Source: Pyrinomonadaceae bacterium MAG19_C2-C3
GTDB taxonomy: Bacteria > Acidobacteriota > Blastocatellia > Pyrinomonadales > Pyrinomonadaceae
Direction of reading: 5' to 3'
Length of the DNA stretch: 64,000 nucleotides
Assembly: GCA_024330265.1 (NCBI GenBank)
Contig: JANDLT010000020.1
Span: 1-64,000, forward strand
The position numbers and the translations under genes are program-made. Of the stretch, positions 55,324-63,368 are shown piece by piece. How positions within the stretch are numbered: the stretch's first letter is position 1; every line of letters starts with the position of its first letter. Below the pieces are notes generated by a model. It ran no database searches. It saw nothing but the letters and a program-made list of their open reading frames with translations, and was not told where the DNA came from.

Positions 55324-55689
55324 TTAATCTTCTTCGTTCAACAAACCGCGCTCTTGTAAATCCTGACAGCGCACACAGTGGCGCGCCCACGGAATCGCGT
55401 CAAGGCGTTTCGGCAACACGGGTTCGCCGCAGTGTACGCATTCGCCATAATCGTTCGCCTCGATTCGCACAAGAGCTTCGTTAATCAGCCCAAGCAAGCG
55501 GCGGTCGTTGTCCGTCATCGAAACGGACAGTTCTTTCGCGTAATGATTCGCCGCCATATCCGCCGGGTCTTGAGTGACTTCCAAATCACGCTCACGGCTC
55601 GAACGATTTGATTCCGATACCAAGCCGAGTATTTCTTCACGACGCGCCAAAAGCTTATTACGATAATTTTTCAGACTTTTTTTATCCAT
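55324..55689 (-). CDS. DksA/TraR-type C4 zinc-finger protein
   Basis: 121 aa. The N-terminal coiled-coil-like helices are followed by the C4 finger CVHCGEPVLPKRLDAIPWARHCVRC. Related RNA-polymerase-binding factors bind in the secondary channel and modulate transcription with ppGpp. The conserved acidic tip of true DksA (DxxDxA) is partly seen as DPADMAANH. True DksA function is therefore plausible but not certain. A terminator follows. Confidence 0.86.
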   Translation of the reverse strand: MDKKSLKNYRNKLLARREEILGLVSESNRSSRERDLEVTQDPADMAANHYAKELSVSMTDNDRRLLGLINEALVRIEANDYGECVHCGEPVLPKRLDAIPWARHCVRCQDLQERGLLNEED

Positions 55690-55867
55690 CTGTTCCTCAA
55701 ATGCCTGCTCAAAAATCTAACTTCAACCAATATCCACCGCCAACAAAAACAAAGCGTTTCCGTTGAACCGGAACATTTATAGATGCCGATAAACCGGATT
55801 TGGCTGCCGTGTTCGCGCCACTGGTTCGGTCAATGACCAACTTACTGCGCGCCAAGTTTCCTACCCG

Positions 55868-56329
55868 CTATTTTTGATAAGGCAAGCCACGCAAGATTGT
55901 GTGCGCGCGATAAATCTGTTCAAGCACGACGACACGCGCCATTTCGTGCGGCAGGGTGATACGCCCCAGAGACCATCTGAAATCGGCACGCTCCAAGACA
56001 CTCGCCGCCGTCCCGCCATGACCGCCGATGATGAAAGCCGATTCTTTGACGGCTTTGTTCTGCCAATCTTCTATGCGTCGGGCGAGTTCGTGCGAACTCC
56101 ACAAAGTCCCTTCGACATCAAGCGCGACGACAATCGCGCTCACTTCTACGGTAGCGCGAATCCGCATCGCTTCTTCATCCAAAATCAGACCGGGCGAACC
56201 TTTTGCGCTCTCACGCACCTCGTTTATTTCGCACGCGGTGAACCGCCGCACACGCTCAAGGTAATCATCCGCAAGTGCGCGTAAGTATTTGTTCCTTGTG
56301 CGCCCGACTGAAACGATTCGTATCCGCAA
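55868..56329 (-). CDS. rlmH: 23S rRNA (pseudouridine-1915-N3)-methyltransferase
   Basis: 153 aa SPOUT methyltransferase modifying helix 69 of 23S rRNA. Seen: RIRIVSVGRTRNKYLRALADDYLERVRRF, IVVALDVEGTLWSSHELARRI, AFIIGGHGG and ITLPHEMARVVVLEQIYRAHTILRGLPYQK (the conserved end). The start is TTG at 56329, placing RIRIVSVG as in homologues; the usual ATG is absent. It follows rsfS with a 3-nt gap, suggesting coupling. Confidence 0.94.
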   Translation of the reverse strand: MRIRIVSVGRTRNKYLRALADDYLERVRRFTACEINEVRESAKGSPGLILDEEAMRIRATVEVSAIVVALDVEGTLWSSHELARRIEDWQNKAVKESAFIIGGHGGTAASVLERADFRWSLGRITLPHEMARVVVLEQIYRAHTILRGLPYQK

Positions 56330-56332
56330 GGT

Positions 56333-56851
56333 TCACGCTTCACCCGATTTATCCGCGAGTGAAGTTGTACTACGCACACCCGCTTCCGCAACTTTCGCGG
56401 GTTCGAGACGCACGCGCGGTGCATCGCGCCACAGGCGTTCGAGGTCGAAGAACTGGCGCGCCTTTGCTTCAAAGATGTGCATCACGAAATCGCCGTAATC
56501 GAGCAGCACCCATTCTCCGGTTTGATAACCTTCGACACGCACGACGCGCGTTCCCATCTTCTTGAGTCGCAAAATCACATCGTCGGCAATCGCTTGAACC
56601 TGTCGCTGATTCGCTCCACTGGCGATGATAAAGAAATCCGTAAAACTCGCCACCGGCTGAAGGTTAAGCGCGATGATGTCTTGCGCCTTCTTCTCTTCCG
56701 CGACGAAAATCGAGACGAGCATACGCTCATCGAGTTCAGCCTGCGGCGCGTCGCTTCCACTTGCGCGACGTGGCGTTTCATCGTTTTCAAAGTGCGACGT
56801 GTGACTTTCAGAATTTGTTTCCAAAGGATTTTGATTCATATTACTAATCAC
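56333..56851 (-). CDS. rsfS: ribosome silencing factor
   Basis: 172 aa; RsfS binds ribosomal protein L14 and blocks subunit joining in poor nutrient conditions. The core from about residue 45 has AEEKKAQDIIALNLQPVASFTDFFIIASGANQRQVQAIADDV, GYQTGEWVLLDYGDFVMHIF and FFDLERLW. The first 40 residues and the last 25 are low-complexity extensions. ATGs at 56851 and 56839 are both possible starts, the first overlapping nadD by 8 nt. Confidence 0.93.
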   Translation of the reverse strand: MISNMNQNPLETNSESHTSHFENDETPRRASGSDAPQAELDERMLVSIFVAEEKKAQDIIALNLQPVASFTDFFIIASGANQRQVQAIADDVILRLKKMGTRVVRVEGYQTGEWVLLDYGDFVMHIFEAKARQFFDLERLWRDAPRVRLEPAKVAEAGVRSTTSLADKSGEA

Positions 56852-57563
56852 GATATAGCCTGTATTTATTTATGTATTCCGCGACAGGCGGCGGAACTAA
56901 GTCAACTAAATCATCCAACCCATGCCTCCCGCGAGACTCATCATTTGACTCGCGCACGCGACACCGAATCTCACGCGCCGCCGTCGGAACGAATACAGCA
57001 TCGGTGAAATAGATGCGATGCTCCGACTTGTTTTCGTCAAACCTGTTTTCATCAAGTATCGCCGCGATGTCGGGTATCTTTTTGCCGCGCAAATCAACGA
57101 TGCGTGACACGGCTTGCGCTCCGACATGCGCCGTTGAAATCTCATACTCCGGGCGCGTGACGACGACGATTTCCATTGCCGATATAACGCGCTCCCATTC
57201 GTACCACGTCACGATTTCCGCCCACGAATCCGCCCCCATGATAAAGAAGAAGCGCGCCGCTTCCCGGTCATACAAAGCTTTGATGCGATTCAGAGTGTCA
57301 ATCGTGTACGGGCGTTCGGGTGCGTCGAGTTCAATCGTCGAGATGCACAAACGCGCATCGTGTTGTGTCGCAAGCGCGAGCATCGCGTACCGATGCCACG
57401 CCGGAGAGATGTCCGCATCACGCTTATGCGGCGGGACGTGCGCGGGAATCAACATTACCTCGTCCAACCCGAACACTTCGATTAACTTGCGCGCGATGCT
57501 TAAATGCCCGTGATGCACAGGGTCGAACGTCCCGCCGTAAAGTCCTATGCGCCGCTTCATCAT
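56844..57563 (-). CDS. nadD: nicotinate-nucleotide adenylyltransferase
   Basis: 239 aa. It joins nicotinate mononucleotide and ATP on the NAD route. The nucleotidyltransferase motifs are GLYGGTFDPVHHGHLSIAR and the C-terminal PTAAREIRCRV; in between are PPHKRD and FIMGADSW. The segment VVDLRGKKIPDIAAILDEN is an insert relative to short forms. It overlaps rsfS slightly, and obgE lies 17 nt upstream. Confidence 0.95.
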   Translation of the reverse strand: MMKRRIGLYGGTFDPVHHGHLSIARKLIEVFGLDEVMLIPAHVPPHKRDADISPAWHRYAMLALATQHDARLCISTIELDAPERPYTIDTLNRIKALYDREAARFFFIMGADSWAEIVTWYEWERVISAMEIVVVTRPEYEISTAHVGAQAVSRIVDLRGKKIPDIAAILDENRFDENKSEHRIYFTDAVFVPTAAREIRCRVRESNDESRGRHGLDDLVDLVPPPVAEYINKYRLYRD

Positions 57564-57580
57564 GTTTTAATTCGCGGCGT

Positions 57581-58729
57581 TCAAGTCGCCCCACCAACAT
57601 CGTCATCCTCAATCTTGTGATGATTACCATGTCCTTCATCATAAGCAGCGTGCGATGCGTAATGCGCTTCATACGATACGACATCGCGCCGCGCATTTTC
57701 CTCATCGCTCTGTAAGTTTATCGTCACGTCTTTCATCTCATTGAGTGCTTGTGCAAAACCCGCGACCAACTCGCGCACGCCGTTTCCCGTGACCGCTGAA
57801 ATCTGGTAAAACTCGCGCCCGTCTTGCATAGCCCGTTCGCGCAAACTCTCCAACCGCGTCTCATCATCGAGAGCATCCATCTTCGTCGCCACGATGATTT
57901 GCGGACGCTCCGCCAACTCCGCGCTGTAAGCCGCGAGTTCACGATTTATCTTTTCGTAATCATCCACCGTCTCACGCCCCGACGCCGACGACACGTCAAC
58001 AAGGTGAAGCAAAAGTTTCGTGCGCTCGACATGGCGCAAGAAACGGTCGCCAAGCCCCGCGCCTTCGTGCGCCCCTTCGATGAGTCCGGGAATATCGGCG
58101 ACGACAATCGTGCGAAAGTCGCCGATGTCAACCACGCCCAAGTTAGGCTCTAAAGTCGTGAACGGATAATCGGCAATCTTCGGGCGCGCGGCGGAGATGA
58201 CGGAAATCAGGGTTGACTTGCCCGCGTTCGGATACCCGACCAAGCCAACATCGGCGATTAGTTTTAATTCTAATTGCAGTTCGCGTTCTTCGCCGGGACT
58301 CCCCTGTTGATGATAACGCGGAGCGCGATTCGTGCTTGACGTGAAATGAGAATTTCCGAAACCACCGCGCCCGCCTTTCGCCGCTAAGAAACGCTCGCCG
58401 TCTTGCGTCAAATCAGCCAGCACGTCGCCGGTTTCAGCATCATAAATCAGTGTCCCGACGGGGACACGCACCACTATATCGCCGCCTTCTTTCCCCGAAC
58501 GATTCGAGCCTTCGCCGTGTCGCCCGCGCTCCGCCTCATGCTCCGGGTTATAACGAAGATGAAGCAGTGTGTTCAGCGATTCCGTCGCTTCGATAAACAC
58601 ATCACCGCCTCGCGCCCCGTCGCCGCCAGAAGGTCCGCCGCGCGGCACAAACTTCTCACGCCGGAAAGCCGTCACGCCGTTTCCGCCATGACCACCACTC
58701 ACGCTAATTTTCACACGGTCGAGAAACAT
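57581..58729 (-). CDS. obgE: Obg-family GTPase
   Basis: 382 aa GTPase of ribosome assembly and stress response. The Gly-rich Obg domain begins [42 protein letters not shown]. The G domain has [27 protein letters not shown] and SAVTGNGV. The last 40 residues are His/Asp-rich and variable. The start codon is directly preceded by a word-repeat arm on the minus strand. Confidence 0.96.
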   Translation of the reverse strand: MFLDRVKISVSGGHGGNGVTAFRREKFVPRGGPSGGDGARGGDVFIEATESLNTLLHLRYNPEHEAERGRHGEGSNRSGKEGGDIVVRVPVGTLIYDAETGDVLADLTQDGERFLAAKGGRGGFGNSHFTSSTNRAPRYHQQGSPGEERELQLELKLIADVGLVGYPNAGKSTLISVISAARPKIADYPFTTLEPNLGVVDIGDFRTIVVADIPGLIEGAHEGAGLGDRFLRHVERTKLLLHLVDVSSASGRETVDDYEKINRELAAYSAELAERPQIIVATKMDALDDETRLESLRERAMQDGREFYQISAVTGNGVRELVAGFAQALNEMKDVTINLQSDEENARRDVVSYEAHYASHAAYDEGHGNHHKIEDDDVGGAT

Positions 58730-58730
58730 T

Positions 58731-58850
58731 TGTGCAGAAGCCAGAAGTCAGGAGTCAGAAGCCAGAATGGAAAAGAATTGATTCATTAAGTCATTGATTC
58801 AATGAGCCGATAAACCAATGACTTAAATCTTGTTCATCCTTCCGCCTTCC
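58731..58850. repeat. heptamer-word array (AGAAGCC/AGTCAGG type), copy 4, single arm
   Basis: GCAGAAGCCAGAAGTCAGGA and further words run from 58734 to 58768, starting 4 nt from the obgE start codon. No full return arm is seen. A different dyad (AAGTCATTGATTCAATGA near 58788 and CCAATGACTTAA near 58817) follows. Copies 1-3 are full dyads. Confidence 0.75.
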
Positions 58851-58870
58851 GCCTTCATCCTTAAAACTTA

Positions 58871-58917
58871 ACGCCCGCCGCCTGTGAAGTGTGAGCATTC
58901 ACAAAGGGCGCGGGCGT
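58871..58917 (-). terminator. probable terminator after rpmA
   Basis: ACGCCCGC at 58871 and GCGGGCGT near 58910 close a stem that also includes TGTGAA/TTCACA near its top. The minus-strand T-run is broken (TTAAGTTTT). It lies about 40 nt after the rpmA stop. Confidence 0.65.
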
Positions 58918-58957
58918 CGTCAAAAGGGTTTAATAAAGCGCGTTTGGAAAATCAAGG

Positions 58958-59248
58958 TTATGCGGCGAGTGCCTCGTTTTGCATGTTGGCTTCGAGTCTC
59001 GGATAGACGCTGATGAATTTGCCGCCGCGTCCTTTGTCCTCGAATTTGACGACGCCTTCGATGAGTGAAAACAGCGTGTCGTCTTTGCCGCGTCCAACGT
59101 TTTTACCGGGCTTCCATTTCGTGCCGCGTTGACGGGCGAGAATGTTGCCGCCGAGAACGTGTTGCCCGCCGAACTTCTTGAGTCCCAATCGTTGCGCGTT
59201 TGAATCGCGTCCGTTGCGCGATGAGCCGACGCCTTTTTTATGTGCCAT
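58958..59248 (-). CDS. rpmA: 50S ribosomal protein L27
   Basis: 96 aa. The start [45 protein letters not shown] is textbook L27, whose N-terminus reaches the peptidyl-transferase centre. The C-terminus has 10 or so extra residues after VYPR. It lies 47 nt downstream of rplU and is followed by a terminator. Confidence 0.98.
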   Translation of the reverse strand: MAHKKGVGSSRNGRDSNAQRLGLKKFGGQHVLGGNILARQRGTKWKPGKNVGRGKDDTLFSLIEGVVKFEDKGRGGKFISVYPRLEANMQNEALAA

Positions 59249-59295
59249 TTTATGATTACCTCTTTAGATTAAATCGCCCGCAAAGTCTGTAACTT

Positions 59296-59604
59296 TTAGC
59301 CGATGCTGTCTATGCGGACGAGCGTGAAATCCTGCCTGTGTCCCTGCGTGCGCTTGTACTGTTTGCGACGCTTTTTCTTGAACACGATGATTTTCTTTGC
59401 GCGCCCGTGACTGACGACCGACGCCGCGATGTTCGCGTTTTCGATTAACGGCGCGCCGATACGAACGCCGTTGTCGTCCGCGACGACGAGAGTTTCAAAG
59501 TCAACCGCGTCGCCCGCGTTCTTGGCGATAAGCGGAAGGCGAATCGTCGAATCCGGTTCAACGCGAAACTGTTTGCCGCCCGACCTGATAATTGCGTAAG
59601 CCAT
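59296..59604 (-). CDS. rplU: 50S ribosomal protein L21
   Basis: 102 aa with the usual start [23 protein letters not shown] and the conserved end [32 protein letters not shown]. It binds 23S rRNA with L20. It heads the L21-L27 pair. The Shine-Dalgarno AAGGAG lies 7-8 nt before the ATG on the minus strand. Confidence 0.98.
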   Translation of the reverse strand: MAYAIIRSGGKQFRVEPDSTIRLPLIAKNAGDAVDFETLVVADDNGVRIGAPLIENANIAASVVSHGRAKKIIVFKKKRRKQYKRTQGHRQDFTLVRIDSIG

Positions 59605-59748
59605 AAAATTTACTCCTTCAAAAATGTTTCACTGTTAGCGCGGTTCGCCGCTCATGGGAAAGTCGAAGATTATAAAGGTCACACCGGAAAAGCGTCAAAC
59701 CGCCTTCCAAACCCCGACACGCATTTCATTAACTCAACTTTTCACCGA

Positions 59749-61116
59749 TTAAGATTTTTTCGTCTCGCCGTTGGATGCGTATCTTTCCATAAACTTGGTT
59801 GAGAAATCGCCGCTTTGAAAATCTTTGTCGTCCATGATTTTCAAGTGAAGCGGAATCGTTGTCTTGACGCCTTCGATGACCATCGCCTCAAGTGCGCGAC
59901 GCATACGCGCAATCGCAAGTTCGCGTGTGCGCGCGTGGACGATGAGTTTCGCAATCATCGAATCGTAATTCGGCGGCACGAAGTAGCCGGGATAAATCGC
60001 CGTATCTACACGCACGCCGGGACCGCCCGGAATGTTGCACGTCGTGATTCTTCCCGGCGACGGCACGAAAGTCTGCGAATCTTCGGCGTTAATTCGACAC
60101 TCAATCGAATGCCCGACGATTAACACGTCGTCTTGCGTGTAACCCAACTCTTCGCCTTCCGCGATGCGAATCTGATTTCGCACGATGTCGGCAAGCGTCA
60201 CCATCTCCGTCACCGGATGCTCGACTTGGATGCGCGTGTTCATCTCCATAAAGTAGAAACGGTTGTTTTCATCAAGCAGAAACTCGAACGTCCCGGCGTT
60301 TGAATAACCGATTTCCTTGCACGCATTAACCGCCGCCGCTCCCATTTCGTTTCGCAATTCCGGCGACAAAGCGGGGCTTGGTGCTTCTTCCAAAAGCTTT
60401 TGATGGCGGCGCTGAATTGAGCATTCACGTTCGCCGAGATGTATGCAGTTGCCATACTCATCCGCGAGAACCTGAATCTCTATGTGGCGCGGACGCTCGA
60501 CAAAACGTTCGATATAAACAGAGCCGTTCTTAAACGCCGCCGCCGCTTCCGCCGATGCCGAAGCCAAAGCCTGCGGCAGTTCTTCGGGCGTGCGGACGAT
60601 ACGCATTCCGCGCCCGCCACCGCCCGCCGCCGCTTTGACGATGAGCGGAAAGCCCGTCGCTTCGGATGCATCCATCGCTTCTTCCGGCGACATAATCGGT
60701 TCGGGACTTCCCGGTAAAATCGGCAATCCGGCTTTCGTCATCGCGCGTCGGGCTTCGACTTTATCGCCCATCATTTTGATGACGCGGGCAGAAGGTCCTA
60801 TGAATTTGATGTTGCACGCATCGCAGATTTCCGCGAATTGCGCGTTCTCCGCGAGGAAACCGTAACCCGGATGCACGGCGTCAACATTGGTGATTTCCGC
60901 CGCCGAAATAATCGCCGGAATGTTCAAATAACTTTGCGCGCTCGGCGCGGGTCCGATGCACACGGCTTCATCGGCAAAGCGAACATGCAAACTTTCGCGG
61001 TCAACTTCGGAATAAACCGCGACCGTTTTGATGCCCATCTCTTTGCACGTCCAGATGATGCGACACGCAATCTCGCCGCGATTGGCAATCAGAATTTTAC
61101 GAAACCGTCGAATCAT
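59749..61116 (-). CDS. accC: acetyl-CoA carboxylase, biotin carboxylase subunit
   Basis: 455 aa ATP-grasp enzyme that carboxylates the biotin on AccB. Seen: [26 protein letters not shown], the Gly-rich [39 protein letters not shown] and ECRINAED. The length is the usual one. The ATG directly follows CGCTTTT of a repeat arm, with no visible Shine-Dalgarno, so the accB-accC gap is entirely repeat. Confidence 0.97.
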   Translation of the reverse strand: MIRRFRKILIANRGEIACRIIWTCKEMGIKTVAVYSEVDRESLHVRFADEAVCIGPAPSAQSYLNIPAIISAAEITNVDAVHPGYGFLAENAQFAEICDACNIKFIGPSARVIKMMGDKVEARRAMTKAGLPILPGSPEPIMSPEEAMDASEATGFPLIVKAAAGGGGRGMRIVRTPEELPQALASASAEAAAAFKNGSVYIERFVERPRHIEIQVLADEYGNCIHLGERECSIQRRHQKLLEEAPSPALSPELRNEMGAAAVNACKEIGYSNAGTFEFLLDENNRFYFMEMNTRIQVEHPVTEMVTLADIVRNQIRIAEGEELGYTQDDVLIVGHSIECRINAEDSQTFVPSPGRITTCNIPGGPGVRVDTAIYPGYFVPPNYDSMIAKLIVHARTRELAIARMRRALEAMVIEGVKTTIPLHLKIMDDKDFQSGDFSTKFMERYASNGETKKS

Positions 61117-61210
61117 AAAAGCGGTGGTCAGTGGTCAGCGGTCAGTGGTCAGTGGTCAGTGGAAGGCAGTTTGTTTTACTGACCACCGACCACTGACTAC
61201 TGACCACTGC
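61117..61210. repeat. heptamer-word dyad (AGTGGTC type), copy 3
   Basis: AAAAGCGGTGGTCAGTGGTC begins at 61117, the base beyond the accC ATG. ACTGACCACCGACCACTGAC and further units (from about 61178) form the other arm, ending near 61209, 4 nt from the accB stop codon. Confidence 0.88.
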
Positions 61211-61213
61211 TTA

Positions 61214-61918
61214 TTATTTTCTCACTCCGAACAGAGGTTGCCCGTATTCCACGGGTTGGGCGTTCTCGACGAAAATCTTTTCAATCGTGCCGCTTATCTC
61301 CGCCGGAATCTCGTTCATCAATTTCATCGCTTCGATGATACACACTACCGTATCCGCTTGAATGGAACTTCCGGTTTTTACGAACGGGTCGGAAGTCGGT
61401 GATGCCGCGCGGTAAAACGTGCCGACGATAGGCGACGTGATAATTTGTAAGTCGGCATCCGTATCGGGTATGGGCGTCGCCGTCGCTGAATTTGGTGCGG
61501 GAGCGGCGGAAGAAAAAGACGGCGCGGGAGTTGATACGGCGGGAGCGGCGAAGGATGAAGCGAGCGGTTGTGACGGTGGCAGAGCGACGGACGAAAAATT
61601 TGTTTCCGCGTTCGCCGTACCGCGACGCAGACGCACACGGAAGCCTTCGCGTTCAAGCTCAAAATCGGTGAAGCCGTGCCGGGAGATAAGTTCGACGACT
61701 TCGCGCAGTTCATCCATATTCACCGAAGTGCCGATAGAATTGGCGTCTGCCCGTCCGCCTTCTTGACGACGCGAATTATTCGACGGATTGTTGGAATGAC
61801 GACGACGACCGCCGCCGTGACGCTCAAAGCGGTCACGCCGTTCGGATGTTGATTGGTTGTTCGTGCTGTCGGCATTTGTCGCCGCTTCAGGTGATTGGGG
61901 TTTGTCTTGTTCGCTCAT
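61214..61918 (-). CDS. accB: acetyl-CoA carboxylase biotin carboxyl carrier protein
   Basis: 234 aa. The biotin is attached at Lys199 in [12 protein letters not shown] by BirA. The preceding part ([33 protein letters not shown]) is the conserved AccB N-terminal helix region, from about residue 70, and a Pro/Ala/Ser-rich hinge follows. An extra, low-complexity N-terminus of about 65 residues (Gln/Ser/Arg/Asn-rich) precedes it, longer than in most homologues. It is upstream of accC in the same direction. Confidence 0.96.
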   Translation of the reverse strand: MSEQDKPQSPEAATNADSTNNQSTSERRDRFERHGGGRRRHSNNPSNNSRRQEGGRADANSIGTSVNMDELREVVELISRHGFTDFELEREGFRVRLRRGTANAETNFSSVALPPSQPLASSFAAPAVSTPAPSFSSAAPAPNSATATPIPDTDADLQIITSPIVGTFYRAASPTSDPFVKTGSSIQADTVVCIIEAMKLMNEIPAEISGTIEKIFVENAQPVEYGQPLFGVRK

Positions 61919-61956
61919 GGAAGTTGTTCCGTTTAGAGTGACGTGAGTTCGATATA

Positions 61957-62262
61957 AGTAAGTGACTCACCTTACGCAGTTTTGATTTTTAGCCCGATTC
62001 ATCGGGCTTTCCGCGAAGCGGCACTTAGACAGGTTCCGTTTGACGGCTGGGTGAAGCAAGTTGAACATTGGAGGGCGTTTTAACGTCCTTCCCGCTGCCG
62101 CTTTAGCATCCGGCTAAAGCCAACTTTCAAAAGGACGTTAAAACGCCCTTTCGATTCTTACGCCCTGTGTCCACGCGATGAATCGCGTGGCTAAGTGCCG
62201 CTCGCGCGGGAAGCCGCTTGAAAGCGGCTAAAGTCAAAACCGCGTAAGGTGAGTAAGTGACT
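61957..62262. mobile_element. 284-bp ORF-less element with TIRs and 11-bp direct repeats
   Basis: The element spans 61968-62251. Its ends CACCTTACGCAGTTTTGA (61968-61985) and TCAAAACCGCGTAAGGTG (62234-62251) are inverted with one mismatch. AGTAAGTGACT flanks it perfectly on both sides (61957-61967 and 62252-62262), as expected of a target duplication. The inside contains hairpins (AGCCCGATTCATCGGGCT, GGGCGTTTTAACGTCC facing GGACGTTAAAACGCCC, CACGCGATGAATCGCGTG, AGCCGCTTGAAAGCGGCT) and no gene. It lies between accB and rplQ. Confidence 0.82.
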
Positions 62263-62269
62263 AAAACTC

Positions 62270-62367
62270 ATCCACGAATCGCACGAAACAGCACGAATCA
62301 AAGCCGGATTGCTTCAATGTTTTTATTCGTGGATAAAACCTTTCTTGTCTTTCATCGAACTGACGTT
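62270..62367. repeat. dispersed hairpin repeat, copy 2 (inverted)
   Basis: TCCACGAATCGCACGAAAC with an ATTCGTGGATAAAACC arm, followed by CTTTCTTGTCTTTCATCGAA, corresponds to the repeat at 6531-6665 read on the other strand. Confidence 0.65.
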
Positions 62368-62404
62368 AGGGTGTGAGAAATGAACTTGCGATAATCAAAA
62401 CAAA

Positions 62405-62458
62405 ACCCCAAGTTTCGCTTGTCCTTAAACAACTAAGGACGCGGGCGATGCTTGGGGC
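62405..62458 (-). terminator. probable terminator after rplQ
   Basis: CCCCAAG...CTTGGGG encloses GTCCTTA-aacaac-TAAGGAC. On the minus strand the stem is followed by TTTTGTTTTG. It lies about 95 nt after the rplQ stop. Confidence 0.68.
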
Positions 62459-62552
62459 TGCCTTACGCGCTTACGACGTGCGGAGATTTGACGTTTTTGT
62501 ATGACGCTTTTTTGAACCCACACGCTACTGACGCACGCGGCGTCATAATGTC

Positions 62553-63272
62553 TTAATCGGTATCTTTCTCTTGCGCGGTTGATTCGGTTTTCTGTGAACG
62601 CCGCCCGCCGCTTGTCTGCGCGGTGTCATCAGGGGTAGCTCCATCCGTCCCGCGCTTCTCCGTCGTTTCGGGCTTCTCGAAAGTTTTGTCGGCTTTACGT
62701 CCGCCGCGCCGCCCGCCCGATGTCGCCCGCGATTCGCTCGCCCGCGCGGTCTTCTTGTCACTAACGCGCGGTGTGCTGTTGCCCGCGTACTTGATTTCTG
62801 CCGCCCCGCCGACGAACTCGATAATCGCAAGTTCGGCATTGTCGCCGTCGCGTCTGCCAAGACGAATGATGCGCGTATAACCGCCGGGACGTTCCGCGTA
62901 GCGTTCGCCCAATTCATCGAACAACCGCTTGAGGGCGGCGACGCCTGCCGTGCGCGCGGGGCGTTGCGCTCCCGAAGTGCTTTTACGACTCGTCGCGGTC
63001 GCCGCGCCGTGATTTCCAGCGTGAAAAAAACCTGCCGCCTGACGCCGCAAGTGAACACGTTGCGCGATTGCTTCATCGCCTGACAGAGCGCGTGCGTGAC
63101 GTGAAAGCGTGATGGCGCGCTCGATAAACGGGCGCAACTCCTTAGCTTTCGGAACAGTCGTGATGATGCGTTCGTTGCGCGCGTTAACGAGTGAGGTCGC
63201 AAGGTTGCGAAGCAAAGACATACGATGCTCCGATGTGCGTCCAAGCTTACGATGTGCTTTTAAGTGCCGCAT
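62553..63272 (-). CDS. rplQ: 50S ribosomal protein L17 with long C-terminal extension
   Basis: 239 aa. The first 70 residues (MRHLKAHRKLGRTSEHRMSLLRNLATSLVNARNERIITTVPKAKELRPFIERAITL) and the later LKRLFDELGERYAERPGGYTRIIRLGRRDGDNAELAIIEFV are typical L17, which is normally about 120-130 aa. Here about 30 residues rich in Gln, His, Ala, Gly and Arg separate the halves, and about 80 charged, low-complexity residues follow. The start is bordered by a GTGATGA repeat. It is downstream of rpoA, as in the usual alpha operon. Confidence 0.94.
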   Translation of the reverse strand: MRHLKAHRKLGRTSEHRMSLLRNLATSLVNARNERIITTVPKAKELRPFIERAITLSRHARALSGDEAIAQRVHLRRQAAGFFHAGNHGAATATSRKSTSGAQRPARTAGVAALKRLFDELGERYAERPGGYTRIIRLGRRDGDNAELAIIEFVGGAAEIKYAGNSTPRVSDKKTARASESRATSGGRRGGRKADKTFEKPETTEKRGTDGATPDDTAQTSGGRRSQKTESTAQEKDTD

Positions 63273-63311
63273 AAAATGAGTGATGAGTGATGAGTGATGA
63301 GTGATGAGTTA
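63273..63311. repeat. GTGATGA heptamer array, single arm
   Basis: GAGTGATGAGTGATGAGTGA and further units follow AAAAT immediately after the rplQ start codon (minus strand: ...CATTTTATG). It fills part of the rpoA-rplQ gap and has no clear return arm. Confidence 0.85.
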
Positions 63312-63368
63312 GGGAAAAGGCATCCGACTTATCAGGCATCGCTCATAATGTTCATCGTGTCCTTTCGT

